This document shows positions 45,968 through 55,374 of a stretch of DNA of 64,000 nucleotides, in pieces. The position numbers were made by a program, and so were the translations under genes. Position 1 is the first letter of the stretch. Each line of letters opens with the position of its first letter. The DNA is taken from the NCBI GenBank assembly GCA_009993635.1, contig JAACTC010000005.1:558001-622000 (forward strand). Direction: 5' to 3'. The notes beneath the pieces were generated by a model that ran no database searches, was not told where the DNA came from, and saw only the letters and a list, made by a program, of their open reading frames with translations. Origin of the DNA: Erythrobacter sp. GTDB lineage: Bacteria; Pseudomonadota; Alphaproteobacteria; Sphingomonadales; Sphingomonadaceae.

Positions 45968-47095
45968 TCAGGGTTCGCACAGGCTCACCCTGCCCCCGGC
46001 GTGCCGCTCCAGCCGCCCCGCGATCTCCAGCTCCAGCAGCGCCAGCTGCACCGCCGCTGCGCTGGTGCCCGATTGCCGGATCAGCTCGTCCACCGCGACC
46101 GGCGCGTTGGTCAGCAGCTGCGCGATGTCGGCGGGCTCCGCCTCGCTCAGGTCAGCGGGTGCGATTGCGTCCAGCATGGCATCATAGGCCTGCACGGGCT
46201 CGCGAAAAGTGCTGCGCGGCGCGCCGTCGAAGGTGCTGAGCAGTTCGACCACGTCGGACGGCTCCTGCACCAGCACCGCGCCCTCGCGGATCAGGTGGTT
46301 GCATCCGTGGCTGCGCGCGTCGAGCGGGCTGCCGGGGATCGCCATCACCTCGCGCCCGTACTCCCCCGCCAGCCGCGCGGTGATGAGACTGCCGGACTTG
46401 ACCGCGGCCTCCACCACCAATGTGCCCAGCGCGAGCCCTGCGATGATCCGGTTGCGGCTGGGAAAGTGGCTCCCGCGCGGCTCGGTGCCCGGCGGCTGCT
46501 CGGCGATCAGCAGGCCTTCGCTCGCGATGCGCTCCTGCAGATCGGCGTGCTGCGGCGGATAGGCGATCTCGATCCCGCTCGCGATCACGCCGATGGTCTT
46601 GGGGAACGCGCCTTCGTGCGCCGCGCCGTCGATCCCGCGTGCAAGGCCGGAGACGACGACGAACCCCTCCGCCGACAGGCCGCTGGCAAACTCGCGCGCC
46701 AGCTTCACCGCCGCCGCGCTGGCATTTCGCGCGCCGACCATCGCGACCACGGGCTTGCTCGCAAGCGACAGGTCGCCGCGATAGGTAATCACCGGCGGCG
46801 CGCCTTCGCATTCAGCGAGCAGATGCGGATAATCGGGCTGGTCGTGGAACAGGTAGCGCGCGCCGTGGCGTTTGACCGCCTCGACCTCTCGCCGGACCGC
46901 GTCCGCGCTGGCGAGCTGATGATGCCCGCCGCCAGCCTTGGCGAGATGGGGCAAGGCCTCGACCGCAGCCTCCCCGCTGCCATAGCGGGCGAGCAGCTGC
47001 GCGAAGGTAACCGGGCCGATGCGGGGGCTGCGCAGCAGGCGGATGCGGGCGAACGCTTCGGCCTGCGACAGCCCCGAACCCGCGCCCTGCGTCAT
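45968..47095 (-). CDS. dprA: DNA processing protein DprA
   Basis: DprA loads RecA on incoming single-stranded DNA in natural transformation. The 375-residue protein has an N-terminal helical domain, the Rossmann-like core with VGARNAS, SGLARGIDGAAHEGA and PSRNRIIAGL, and a C-terminal winged helix (about 310-375). The ATG overlaps the plsY stop (ATGA). The same plsY-dprA-topA order is seen in relatives. Confidence 0.92.
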   Translation of the reverse strand: MTQGAGSGLSQAEAFARIRLLRSPRIGPVTFAQLLARYGSGEAAVEALPHLAKAGGGHHQLASADAVRREVEAVKRHGARYLFHDQPDYPHLLAECEGAPPVITYRGDLSLASKPVVAMVGARNASAAAVKLAREFASGLSAEGFVVVSGLARGIDGAAHEGAFPKTIGVIASGIEIAYPPQHADLQERIASEGLLIAEQPPGTEPRGSHFPSRNRIIAGLALGTLVVEAAVKSGSLITARLAGEYGREVMAIPGSPLDARSHGCNHLIREGAVLVQEPSDVVELLSTFDGAPRSTFREPVQAYDAMLDAIAPADLSEAEPADIAQLLTNAPVAVDELIRQSGTSAAAVQLALLELEIAGRLERHAGGRVSLCEP

Positions 47096-47703
47096 TTCTT
47101 CGCGCCGACCTTCGGCTCTTCGCCGCGCATCAGCCGCTTCACGTTGTCCCGGTGGAGCCAGATGACCAGCACCGCGATCACGATGAGGACGGGCACGAAC
47201 GCGGTGTAGCCCAGCAGCGCAGCGGCGATGGCGGCGCACACGACTGCGCTCATCCCCGCAAGGGAGCTGATCCTGATACCGGCAAGCAGGCCGATCCAGA
47301 CCAGCGCGTAGGTCAGGCCGATCGGCCAGGCGAGGCCGAAGCAGACGCCCGCGTTGGTCGCCACGCCCTTGCCGCCCTTGAAGCCCAGCCAGACGGGGAA
47401 GCAGTGGCCCAGCACCGCTGCCAGTGCGGCGACAGGAACCGGGCCGTATGCCGCTTGCGGCATCGGATCGGGCTGGTCGAACAGCGCGCGCGCGATCAGC
47501 ACCGATGCAAGCCCCTTGGCGAGATCGCCCAGCAGCGTGAACGCCGCCAGCCGCTTGTTGCCGGTGCGCAGCACGTTGGTCGCGCCGATATTGCCGCTGC
47601 CGATATTGCGCACATCGCCCAGCCCCGCGAACCGCGTGAGCAGCAGTCCGAAGGGAATCGAGCCGAGGAGGTAGCCGATCAGAGCTGCCAGAAAGGGATC
47701 CAT
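47092..47703 (-). CDS. plsY: Acyl-phosphate:glycerol-3-phosphate acyltransferase
   Basis: PlsY starts phospholipid synthesis by moving an acyl group from acyl-phosphate to glycerol 3-phosphate. The 203-residue protein has GSIPFG, GSGNIGATNVLR, and GHCFPVWLGFKGGKGVAT, which form its three cytoplasmic motifs, with about five membrane helices. I prefer the ATG at 47703, with GGAG ahead, to the codon at 47733. Confidence 0.93.
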   Translation of the reverse strand: MDPFLAALIGYLLGSIPFGLLLTRFAGLGDVRNIGSGNIGATNVLRTGNKRLAAFTLLGDLAKGLASVLIARALFDQPDPMPQAAYGPVPVAALAAVLGHCFPVWLGFKGGKGVATNAGVCFGLAWPIGLTYALVWIGLLAGIRISSLAGMSAVVCAAIAAALLGYTAFVPVLIVIAVLVIWLHRDNVKRLMRGEEPKVGAKK

Positions 47704-47892
47704 CTTGTCTCCGCGCATGTGTGCCGCGTCCATTCGCGGGCGACATGAAGCCCACCGTTAGAGGGAATCGGCGCTGCGGGACAAGCGCCAACCGGGGGGA
47801 TGCATCCGCTATCGGCCAAACAGGCCGCGCATCGCCAAGGTACCAGCCTTCGGTACTATGGAACGCGTCGTGGTTCGCGCTATGCCACCACC

Positions 47893-48615
47893 ATGCAACT
47901 CTCCCCCCGAGACCCTGCCCAAATCCTGACCGAGAAGGAAAAGGAATGCCTGCGGCGCTGGCTGGGCCACGCGACTGCCAAGGAGATCGCGCTGGACCTT
48001 GGCGTTTCGCACCATGCGGTCGAGAAACGGCTCAAGTCGGCCCGCGCAAAGCTGGGGGCGACAAGCTCGCTCGAAGCAGCGCGCATGCTCGAACGTGCGG
48101 AGGCCGATGCGGGGTACCAGCAAACCGCCTCCCAAGCGCCGGACCTCGTCGCTGACGATCACACGCGTAAACAGGGGCTCTCCAACGCCTCTGTTCGGGC
48201 CGAAACCCTCGGGCAGGCAATAAGGCAACGTCCCCTGGTTTCAGGAGTAGTCGCAATGAGCATCATTCTCGCAGCCGCGCTGGCCCTTTCCATGGCCGGT
48301 CAGTCAGCCGGAGGCGCAGCTATCGCACCGCTGGGCGCGCAGGCCGTCACCGTCATCCAGAACGGTGAACAAGGCAAACTCAAGGAAGCCTTCGCACGGA
48401 TGGATCTCGACGATTCGGGCTATCTCGAGGCGGATGAAGCCATCTCGGTGAGGGTCACGACAATCTCGCCGAGCGACGAAAACGGCAGCACGCAGCCCCG
48501 CAACAGCGCCATCGAGATGTTCGATGCGGACAAGGATGGCCGGGTGAGCTTCACCGAGTTCGAGAAATGGATCGACAATCGCAAGAGCGAAGCTGCACGC
48601 AAAGCCGCCAGCTAA
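47893..48615 (+). CDS. LuxR-type HTH, single membrane helix, C-terminal EF-hand pair
   Basis: A 240-residue protein of unusual build. Residues 11-66 are a LuxR/GerE helix-turn-helix (LTEKEKECLRRWL, AKEIALDLGVSHHAVEKRL, ARAKLGA). A polar linker leads to one hydrophobic helix at about 116-136. The C-terminal part has two canonical calcium loops, DLDDSGYLEADE at 171-182 and DADKDGRVSFTE at 211-222. The predicted layout is DNA-binding domain in the cytoplasm and EF-hands outside. It could sense periplasmic calcium directly. An upstream start at 47800 would add 31 residues. Its target is unknown. Confidence 0.8.
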   Translation: MQLSPRDPAQILTEKEKECLRRWLGHATAKEIALDLGVSHHAVEKRLKSARAKLGATSSLEAARMLERAEADAGYQQTASQAPDLVADDHTRKQGLSNASVRAETLGQAIRQRPLVSGVVAMSIILAAALALSMAGQSAGGAAIAPLGAQAVTVIQNGEQGKLKEAFARMDLDDSGYLEADEAISVRVTTISPSDENGSTQPRNSAIEMFDADKDGRVSFTEFEKWIDNRKSEAARKAAS

Positions 48616-48668
48616 GGCTCGGCCCTGGCAATTGACGGGGGCGGCAATCCGCGCCATCGCGCTCGCGA

Positions 48669-49463
48669 ATGTCGCCCGCCGCCCCCATCCTGATCTTCGA
48701 TTCCGGCGTAGGCGGGCTGACCATCCTTGCGGAGGTGCGCAAGGCGCTGCCGCAAGCGCCGGTGATCTACGCCGCCGATTTCGCAGGCCTGCCCTACGGC
48801 ACCAAGAGCGAGGCGGAGGTTGCCGCGCGGGTGTGCGGATTGCTCGGCCGGATGGCGGAGCGGTACCAGCCGCGCCTGATCTGCATCGCCTGCAACACCG
48901 CCAGCACCATCGCGCTGGGCATGGTGCGCGACGTGCTCGAAATCCCGATTGTCGGCACCGTGCCCGCGATCAAGCCCGCAGCTCTCACGACGAAGACCGG
49001 CACCATTGGCCTGCTCGGCACCGGCGCAACCGTGCGCCAGCCCTATGTCGACCGGCTGGAAGCGGAATTCGCCGCCGACAAACACCTGATCCGCCACGCG
49101 GCAGACCCGCTGGTTCCGCTGGCAGAGGCGAAGATGCGCGGCGAAACGCTGGCCGATGGCGCGGTTGCGCAGGCCGTGGCGGGTCTGTGCGACCATCCGC
49201 AGGCGCAAGACCTCGACACGCTGGTGCTCGCCTGCACGCACTTTCCGCTGCTGGCCGACGAACTGCGGGCGGTGTTCGGGCAGGACATCCAGCTGGTCGA
49301 CGGCGCGCAAGGGATCGCCCGGCGGATCGCCTCGCTGACGCAGGGGCAGGAGTTTGAGCGCGCGCAGGATGATTTCGCGGTGGCGACCGGCAGCACGGAA
49401 AGCCTGTCTGCCCTCACCCCGATGCTCGCGCGCCACGGACTCATGCGCGCGACGCAATTCTGA
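48669..49463 (+). CDS. murI: Glutamate racemase
   Basis: MurI makes D-glutamate for peptidoglycan. The 264-residue protein has the paired catalytic cysteines in IACNTAST (C75) and ACTHFPLL, and starts with [12 protein letters not shown]. It is transcribed ahead of hemA with an 85-base gap that holds a hairpin. Confidence 0.94.
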   Translation: MSPAAPILIFDSGVGGLTILAEVRKALPQAPVIYAADFAGLPYGTKSEAEVAARVCGLLGRMAERYQPRLICIACNTASTIALGMVRDVLEIPIVGTVPAIKPAALTTKTGTIGLLGTGATVRQPYVDRLEAEFAADKHLIRHAADPLVPLAEAKMRGETLADGAVAQAVAGLCDHPQAQDLDTLVLACTHFPLLADELRAVFGQDIQLVDGAQGIARRIASLTQGQEFERAQDDFAVATGSTESLSALTPMLARHGLMRATQF

Positions 49464-49481
49464 TTGCAGAATATCCTCCGC

Positions 49482-49502
49482 CTTTGCGAATGGCTCGCAA
49501 AG
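49482..49502. promoter_or_regulatory. Inverted repeat between murI and hemA
   Basis: CTTTGCGA and TCGCAAAG form an 8-base perfect inverted repeat around 5 bases, 19 bases after the murI stop and 46 bases before the hemA start. It has no T run. It could end murI transcription weakly or bind a regulator of hemA. Confidence 0.35.
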
Positions 49503-49548
49503 ATCGCGCTGGAAACTGGGGTTCTTGAAGCCTAAACGATCCTGCGTT

Positions 49549-50772
49549 GTGACCAATTACAGCCATATATTCGACCAGGCGATCGATCGCCTGCACGAGG
49601 AAGGCCGCTACCGCGTCTTCATCGATATCCTGCGCAACAAGGGTGCCTACCCCAACGCGCGCTGCTTCCACGGCCATAACGGCCCGAAGCCGATCACCGT
49701 GTGGTGCTCCAACGATTACCTTGCGATGGGCCAGCACCCCAAGGTGACCGAGGCGATGGAAGAGGCGCTGCACGATGTCGGCGCGGGCTCCGGCGGCACG
49801 CGCAATATCGGCGGCAACACGCACTACCATGTCGAGCTGGAGGCCGAACTGGCCGACCTGCACGGCAAGGAATCGGCGCTGATCTTCACCAGCGGCTATG
49901 TTTCCAACGACGCGACGCTCTCCACCATCGCCAAGCTGCTGCCGGGCTGCGTGATCTTTTCCGACGCGCTCAACCACGCGAGCATGATCGCGGGCATCCG
50001 CAATTCGGGCTGCGCAAAGCGCGTGTTCCGGCACAATGATCTGGAGCATCTCGAAGAGCTGCTGGCCGCCGAAGACCCCGACGCGCCCAAACTGATCGCC
50101 TTTGAAAGCGTCTATTCGATGGATGGCGACGTCGCTCCGCTGCACGCGATCTGCGACCTTGCGGAAAAGTACAACGCGCTGACCTATTGCGACGAAGTCC
50201 ACGCGGTCGGCATGTATGGCGCGCGCGGCGGCGGCATTTCCGAACGCGACGAAGCTGCGCACCGGATCGATATTCTGGAAGGCACGCTGGGCAAGGCGTT
50301 CGGCGTGATGGGCGGCTATATCGCGGCGGACAAGCGGATCGTCGATTGCATCCGCAGCTACGCGCCGGGTTTCATCTTCACCACTTCGCTCAGCCCTGTG
50401 CTGGTCGCCGGCGTGCTCGCCTCGGTCAAGCATCTCAAGGCCAGCAGCGAGGAACGCGACGCGCAGCAGGCTGCGGCCGCGAAGCTCAAGCAGATCATGC
50501 GCGAAGCGAACCTGCCGGTGATGGACAGCACCACGCATATTGTGCCGCTGATGGTGGGCGACCCGGTGAAGGCGAAGCGGATCAGCGACATCCTGCTCGC
50601 CGAATACGGCGTCTACGTGCAGCCGATCAATTTCCCGACCGTGCCGCGCGGCACCGAACGCCTGCGCTTCACCCCCGGCCCCGCGCACACCGATGAAATG
50701 ATGCGCGAACTGGTCGATGCGTTGAGCGAGATCTGGGACCGGATGGAGCTGGAGCTTCGGCAGGCGGCCTGA
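49549..50772 (+). CDS. hemA: 5-aminolevulinate synthase
   Basis: This PLP enzyme condenses glycine and succinyl-CoA to 5-aminolevulinate, the C4 route used by alphaproteobacteria. The 407-residue protein has [25 protein letters not shown], and the PLP Lys in EGTLGKAFG. The GTG at 49549 gives the standard start [19 protein letters not shown]. Succinyl-CoA can be supplied by the methylmalonyl-CoA path in this window. Confidence 0.94.
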   Translation: MTNYSHIFDQAIDRLHEEGRYRVFIDILRNKGAYPNARCFHGHNGPKPITVWCSNDYLAMGQHPKVTEAMEEALHDVGAGSGGTRNIGGNTHYHVELEAELADLHGKESALIFTSGYVSNDATLSTIAKLLPGCVIFSDALNHASMIAGIRNSGCAKRVFRHNDLEHLEELLAAEDPDAPKLIAFESVYSMDGDVAPLHAICDLAEKYNALTYCDEVHAVGMYGARGGGISERDEAAHRIDILEGTLGKAFGVMGGYIAADKRIVDCIRSYAPGFIFTTSLSPVLVAGVLASVKHLKASSEERDAQQAAAAKLKQIMREANLPVMDSTTHIVPLMVGDPVKAKRISDILLAEYGVYVQPINFPTVPRGTERLRFTPGPAHTDEMMRELVDALSEIWDRMELELRQAA

Positions 50773-50830
50773 CCCGCGTGGCGAATTGCTGCATTGCGGA
50801 ACCGCTCGGCCCACCGAACGCTTCCCCACC

Positions 50831-51631
50831 ATGGCAGAGATAACAAAAGTAAAGCCCGGAACCCTCACCGATTATGGCAACGGGTTCCACCATATCCGCG
50901 GATCGTTCAAGCTGGGTGGCGTCATCGACCTTGGCACGCATTGCGCGCTGATCGAATTGCACGATGGGCGGTTCGTGTTCCTCGACAGCTATACGCTGGA
51001 CGACGATCTGAAGGCCAAGGTCGATGCGCTGACCGATAATGGCCGCAAGGTTGCGGCGATCATCAATGTTCACCCCTTCCACACGCTGCATATCGAGTGG
51101 ATGGCGAAGACCTATCCGAACGCCAAGCTCTACGGCACGAAGCGCCATCACGAGAAGTTTCCCGAACTCGATTGGGAAAGCGCCCATTGCGAGGCGGGCG
51201 CGCTGGACGGGCTGTTCGGCGATGCGCTGCAATTCTCCGTCCCCAAGGGCGTGCGGATGGTGTGCGAGGACGAGAGCGTGCATTTCTCCTCCATCCTCGC
51301 CTGGCACCTGCCCAGCGGCACGCTGTTCGTGGACGACACCCTGTCGTGCATCAAGGCACCCTTTCCGCTCTCGCTGCTGCCGATAACCGGCAAGCTCGCC
51401 TTCCACCCCACGCTGGCCAAGGCGCTGGAGCCCACCCCCCACGCAGCCGACGCGTTCCGCGAATGGGCGATCGGCATGGCGCAGGACTGGGCCGACACGC
51501 GCCGCGTCGCGACCGCGCACAACGCAACCGTCGATTTTTCGCCCGGCGAGTTTCCCGAAGCCATCGGTGCGGCGCTCGGCAGGGTTTCGAAAGTGCTGGA
51601 AAAGCATCGCTCCGTCCCGCATCACGCCTAG
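50831..51631 (+). CDS. Metallo-beta-lactamase-like protein with altered metal motif (DUF4336-like)
   Basis: A 266-residue protein. INVHPFHTLHIEW stands where metallo-beta-lactamase fold proteins have HxHxDH, and LFVDDTLSC and AFHPTL could give later ligands. The match is to the degenerate DUF4336-like members and is tentative. It starts 58 bases after hemA in the same direction. No signal peptide is seen, so it is cytoplasmic. Confidence 0.55.
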   Translation: MAEITKVKPGTLTDYGNGFHHIRGSFKLGGVIDLGTHCALIELHDGRFVFLDSYTLDDDLKAKVDALTDNGRKVAAIINVHPFHTLHIEWMAKTYPNAKLYGTKRHHEKFPELDWESAHCEAGALDGLFGDALQFSVPKGVRMVCEDESVHFSSILAWHLPSGTLFVDDTLSCIKAPFPLSLLPITGKLAFHPTLAKALEPTPHAADAFREWAIGMAQDWADTRRVATAHNATVDFSPGEFPEAIGAALGRVSKVLEKHRSVPHHA

Positions 51632-51652
51632 GAACGCGAGCCTGGGGGAGCA

Positions 51653-51934
51653 ATGATGGCAGTTCCGGCCAATCCGGACTTTCGGCACGACACGCCCGAC
51701 GAGCTGCGCGCGATGCTCGACGCCGATCATCACCTGCTGCAAAAGTGGGATGCGCTGACCGAGCTTGCCCGGAACGAGTGGATCTGCTGGACCATCTCGG
51801 CCAAGCAGGAGGCAACGCGGGCGAAACGCCGTGCCCAGCTGCGCGAGCAGGTGCTGGACGGTGCCCGGCGCCCCTGCTGCTGGCCGGGTTGCCCCCACCG
51901 CAGTGAATCAGCCAGAAAGTTCGTCGATGCCTGA
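51653..51934 (+). CDS. YdeI/OmpD-associated-type small protein
   Basis: A 93-residue protein. The segment LTELARNEWICWTISAKQEATRAKRRAQLREQ follows the helical C-terminal signature of YdeI/OmpD-associated proteins (sense: residues acting on an unknown process; some are called bacteriocin protection proteins). Only that domain is present. The end overlaps the nitroreductase start by 8 bases. No function is proven. Confidence 0.55.
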   Translation: MMAVPANPDFRHDTPDELRAMLDADHHLLQKWDALTELARNEWICWTISAKQEATRAKRRAQLREQVLDGARRPCCWPGCPHRSESARKFVDA

Positions 51935-52616
51935 CATGACGTTTGACGAGGTGGTGACCGGCCGCCGCAGCACGCGCGGATATCTCGACAGGCCCGTACC
52001 CCGCCCGCTGATCGAAGAGGTGCTGGCGCTGGCCATGCGCGCGCCCTCGTCGATGAATACGCAGCCATGGCACTTCCATGTGATCACCGGGGAGCCGCTC
52101 GACCGCATCCGCAAGGGCAACACCGACAATATCCTAGCCGGCGTGCCCGACAGCCGCGAATTTCGCCGGGGCGAGCCGTTTGCCGGCGTCCACCGGGAAC
52201 GGCAGATCGGCGTCGCCAAGCAGCTCTTCGCCGCGATGGGGATAGACCGCGACGACAAGGATGGGCGGCAGGACTGGGTGCTGCGCGGCTTTCGCCAGTT
52301 CGATGCGCCGGTATGCGTGATCGTGGCCTACGACAGGGAGCTTTCCGGCAGCGACGATACCGCGTTCGATTGCGGGGCGGTGACGACGATGCTCGTCAAC
52401 GCCGCATGGTCGCGCGGGCTTGGTTGCGTGATCAACAGCCAGGGCATCATGCAAAGCCCGGTCGTGCGCGAACACGCAGGCATTCCCGACGATCAGGTGA
52501 TCATGAAAGCCGTGGCGATGGGCTGGCCCGATCCGGACTTCCCGGCCAATGCCGTGGTGAGCGAGCGCAAGAGCGTGGCCGAAGCGGCGCAGTTCGTGGG
52601 TTTCGACGACGGCTGA
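51927..52616 (+). CDS. Nitroreductase family flavoprotein
   Basis: A 229-residue FMN enzyme. RRSTRGYLDRPVP at the start, APSSMNTQPWHFHVITG and the late AVAMGWPDPDFPAN fit the NfnB/nitroreductase family. These enzymes reduce nitro compounds, quinones or enones with NAD(P)H. The ATG at 51927 overlaps the gene before it; a second ATG at 51936 is also possible. Confidence 0.85.
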   Translation: MPDMTFDEVVTGRRSTRGYLDRPVPRPLIEEVLALAMRAPSSMNTQPWHFHVITGEPLDRIRKGNTDNILAGVPDSREFRRGEPFAGVHRERQIGVAKQLFAAMGIDRDDKDGRQDWVLRGFRQFDAPVCVIVAYDRELSGSDDTAFDCGAVTTMLVNAAWSRGLGCVINSQGIMQSPVVREHAGIPDDQVIMKAVAMGWPDPDFPANAVVSERKSVAEAAQFVGFDDG

Positions 52617-52671
52617 CGCCCACTTGTCTGCTGGCGATGGCAATGCGCGCGCTGCGCCCTAGATAGACGCG

Positions 52672-53895
52672 ATGCAATTCCTGCGATCAGACCGGTTCCG
52701 CCAGAACGCGCCCCTGTACGGCGTGGGCGCGATCCTGTTCGTGGCGTTCGCGGTTCTGGCACTGGTCGGCATGCAGGCTTCTCCCGCGCCGCATCGGGCA
52801 GGTGGACCGGTCGCCGCCGCTCCTGCCGATCCGATTGCCGCGTTGCCCGCCAGCGGCGAAGCCGCCGATACGCTGCAATCGAAGCTTCCACCCGGTGATG
52901 CGATGGCCCGCAATGCGGCGGTACAGATCGTCGACGGCGGCCCGGGCACGGCATCGCCGTTCCGCTTCGCAGGAAGCGCGGCGGACCGCACCCGCGCGCG
53001 CGATTGCCTGGCGCTGGCTGCGATGGCGGAGGCGGGATATGGCGACGAGGATCAGCGCGCGGTCATGCAGGTGATCCTGAACCGCACGCGCCATCCCGGC
53101 TTCGCGAATACGGTATGCGGCGTCGTCTTCCAGGGATCGCAGCGGCGCACCGGCTGCCAGTTTTCCTTCACCTGCGATGGCTCGCTTTCGCGCAGCTATC
53201 CCGAAAGCCAGTGGCGCGCGGCGCGCCAGCGTGCGGAAGAGGCACTGGGCGGGCGGGTCGATCGCGCGGTCGGCATCGCAACGCATTACCACGCGGACTA
53301 CGTCTATCCGTGGTGGAGCAACCAGCTGGACAAGATCGCGGTGGTCGGCCGCCACCAGTTCTTCCGCTGGCGTGGGTTCTGGGGCACCAACCGCGCGTTC
53401 TCGGCAGGCTATCGCGGCGGAGAGCCCGATCCGATGGCCTTGCAGACCACCGCGCAGGCGATCGAACGGCCCGAGACGATAGTGCCCAAGCTGGTCGACG
53501 ACGCGCAGGCCGTACGCAGCATCACCGCCCGGAGCGCGGGCAACGGCGCGCTCGACGCGTCCCAAGCAGCGCCGTCGAAGTCTGCGGGCGATGCTGCCAC
53601 ACCGGCCGGCCCCGGGCCGGGCGCACATTTCGTCCTCGTCGGCTCGGGCGACGATCCTGCCGCCATTATCGAGCGCGCGCGGGCGCTGTGCCCGGGCAAT
53701 CGGTTCTGTCAGGTCTATGGCTGGAGCGACGCGGGCGCGATCCCGGGCGAACTGCCGCTGACCAGCGAAGCGCGCCGCCAGCTTCGCTTCAGCTATGTCG
53801 CGCCGCGCAATGGCAATGATGAAACGGTCTATTTCGATTGCCGCCTGTTTCCCGATCCGGCTGACGGTCGGTGCCTGCCAACCGCGCGGCCCTGA
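52672..53895 (+). CDS. Cell wall hydrolase, SleB-like (Hydrolase_2)
   Basis: A 407-residue protein with one N-terminal membrane helix (about 15-35) and a Pro/Ala-rich spacer. The domain at 108-260 has AAMAEAGYGDEDQ with the likely catalytic Glu120, VILNRTRHPGFANTVCGVVFQ, CQFSFTCDG and THYHADYVYPWW, as in SleB-type peptidoglycan hydrolases. The usual EARGE is here EAGYGDE. The C-terminal 140 residues are a different, poorly marked domain. It probably acts on peptidoglycan from the inner membrane side. Confidence 0.82.
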   Translation: MQFLRSDRFRQNAPLYGVGAILFVAFAVLALVGMQASPAPHRAGGPVAAAPADPIAALPASGEAADTLQSKLPPGDAMARNAAVQIVDGGPGTASPFRFAGSAADRTRARDCLALAAMAEAGYGDEDQRAVMQVILNRTRHPGFANTVCGVVFQGSQRRTGCQFSFTCDGSLSRSYPESQWRAARQRAEEALGGRVDRAVGIATHYHADYVYPWWSNQLDKIAVVGRHQFFRWRGFWGTNRAFSAGYRGGEPDPMALQTTAQAIERPETIVPKLVDDAQAVRSITARSAGNGALDASQAAPSKSAGDAATPAGPGPGAHFVLVGSGDDPAAIIERARALCPGNRFCQVYGWSDAGAIPGELPLTSEARRQLRFSYVAPRNGNDETVYFDCRLFPDPADGRCLPTARP

Positions 53896-53939
53896 GCCGG
53901 AGTGGGCGGGAGAGCCAGAGACACCCCCGCCCCCTCGTC

Positions 53940-54512
53940 TCAGGCGGTTCGCCCAGCGACCTCCTTCACGCAGCGATCCACCCAGTCGCGGATCGCGGGG
54001 TCGTCAGGAAGCATTTCGGTGAACCACTGGAAGGGCGAACTGCACAGCATGTCCGCCGCGCTGAACCGCTCGCCGAGCAGCCACGGCCCTTCGCGCAGCG
54101 GCGCGGCCAGCTGTTCCAGCATCGTCGCCTCGTCGCCCAGCCCCGCCGTGATTGCGGGATGCGAGACGCCGGACCATCTGAGGATCAGCAGCGGCTCCAT
54201 GACGCCCTGATAATAGGACAGCCAGGTCAGATAGGCCCCGCGCCCTTCATCGCCCGGAAGCGGGCCGAGTTTCGCCTGCGGGTATGCGTCGGTCAGGTAG
54301 AGCATGATCGCCCCGCGCTCGCGCACATGATCGTCGCCGTCGACCAGAAAAGGCACCTTCTTTCCCGGGTGCGGATTGTCCGGGTCGGGCGCGCCCGAAC
54401 CATCCTGCCGATTGATCGTAACCTCCCGAATCGCGACATCCGCGCCGAGCATCGCGGCAAGCTGGACGACCGTATCGGAGCGCGACTGGGGCGAATGAAA
54501 AAGCGTGGGCAT
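53940..54512 (-). CDS. Glutathione S-transferase family protein
   Basis: A 190-residue protein starting MPTLFHSPQSRSDTVVQLAAMLGA. The N-terminal thioredoxin-like fold has HPGKKVPFLVDGDDHVRERGAIMLYL and the C-terminal domain has ERFSAADMLC. It is divergent from a WYL regulator, with 77 bases between starts, which suggests that the regulator controls it. The substrate is unknown. Confidence 0.82.
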   Translation of the reverse strand: MPTLFHSPQSRSDTVVQLAAMLGADVAIREVTINRQDGSGAPDPDNPHPGKKVPFLVDGDDHVRERGAIMLYLTDAYPQAKLGPLPGDEGRGAYLTWLSYYQGVMEPLLILRWSGVSHPAITAGLGDEATMLEQLAAPLREGPWLLGERFSAADMLCSSPFQWFTEMLPDDPAIRDWVDRCVKEVAGRTA

Positions 54513-54589
54513 GAGGTTTGTCCTTTCCGTTTGCGATGACGAACGGATAGGTCCACCCTGCTGACAGAATGCGGCAGCAGGGACCGACG

Positions 54590-55351
54590 ATGGCACGGCA
54601 GGACAGGCTTATGCGGTTGCTCTCCGCTCTCCGGCGGCTGCCCTCGCCCGTCACGGCCGAGCGGCTCGCGGCGGAGACGGAAATTTCGCGCCGCCAGCTC
54701 TACCGCGACATTGCCACGTTGCGCGCAGGCGGCGTGCTGATCGATGGTGCGGCGGGGTTCGGCTACACGCTGACCGAAGATCCGGCGCTGCCACCGCAGA
54801 GCTTCTCCCGCCTCGAAACAGAGGCATTGATGCTGGCGGTGGGCAGCCTCGACCAGCTGGGCGACGAGCGGCTCGCAAAGGCCGGTCGCGACGCCATGGC
54901 GCGGATTATCGCCACCTTGCCCGATCGTCAGGCTCGCCAGGCGATGCATGCGATCATGCGGTCGTGGCGCCCGGCGGAGGATCGCCCGGAAATCGCGGTC
55001 GATGTCGACCTGCTACGGCAAGCCTGCTGGGACGAGACCTCCGTGACGATCACCTATCGCGACAGGCAGGAGCAGGTGACCGAGCGGGAAATCCTGCCGC
55101 TCGGCCTGTCATACAGCCCGACCACGCTGATGGTGGTCGGCTGGTGCCTGCTGCGAGAGGGCTATCGCACCTTCGAGGTCGCGCGGATGGAGCGGCTCGA
55201 ATGGGGCGAGACCAGCTTCCGCCCGCGCCGTGTCGAGCTGCTGCGGCGCTATCAGGCGTTGCGCATGGCGGAATGGGCGGCGCAGGCGGCGGCGAGGCAG
55301 GCATCCGACGATGGGCCAGGCCGCATCGACGGCACCGCCAAATCGGATTGA
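54590..55351 (+). CDS. YafY-type HTH and WYL domain regulator
   Basis: A 253-residue regulator. Residues 1-60 form a winged helix (RQDRLMRLLSALRR, RLAAETEISRRQLYRDIATL), followed by a linker and a C-terminal WYL domain (VTITYRDR, PLGLSYSPTTLMVVGWC). WYL domains bind ligands or nucleic acid. AGGGA lies about 8 bases before the ATG at 54590. The divergent GST gene is the likely target. Confidence 0.85.
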   Translation: MARQDRLMRLLSALRRLPSPVTAERLAAETEISRRQLYRDIATLRAGGVLIDGAAGFGYTLTEDPALPPQSFSRLETEALMLAVGSLDQLGDERLAKAGRDAMARIIATLPDRQARQAMHAIMRSWRPAEDRPEIAVDVDLLRQACWDETSVTITYRDRQEQVTEREILPLGLSYSPTTLMVVGWCLLREGYRTFEVARMERLEWGETSFRPRRVELLRRYQALRMAEWAAQAAARQASDDGPGRIDGTAKSD

Positions 55352-55374
55352 CCGAGGGCCCCTCTCCACTTCCG

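Noticed and set aside
45065..47209. Plus-strand frame of 714 codons over the dprA region
   Set aside because: dprA and its neighbour are well supported on the minus strand; the frame has no domain pattern.
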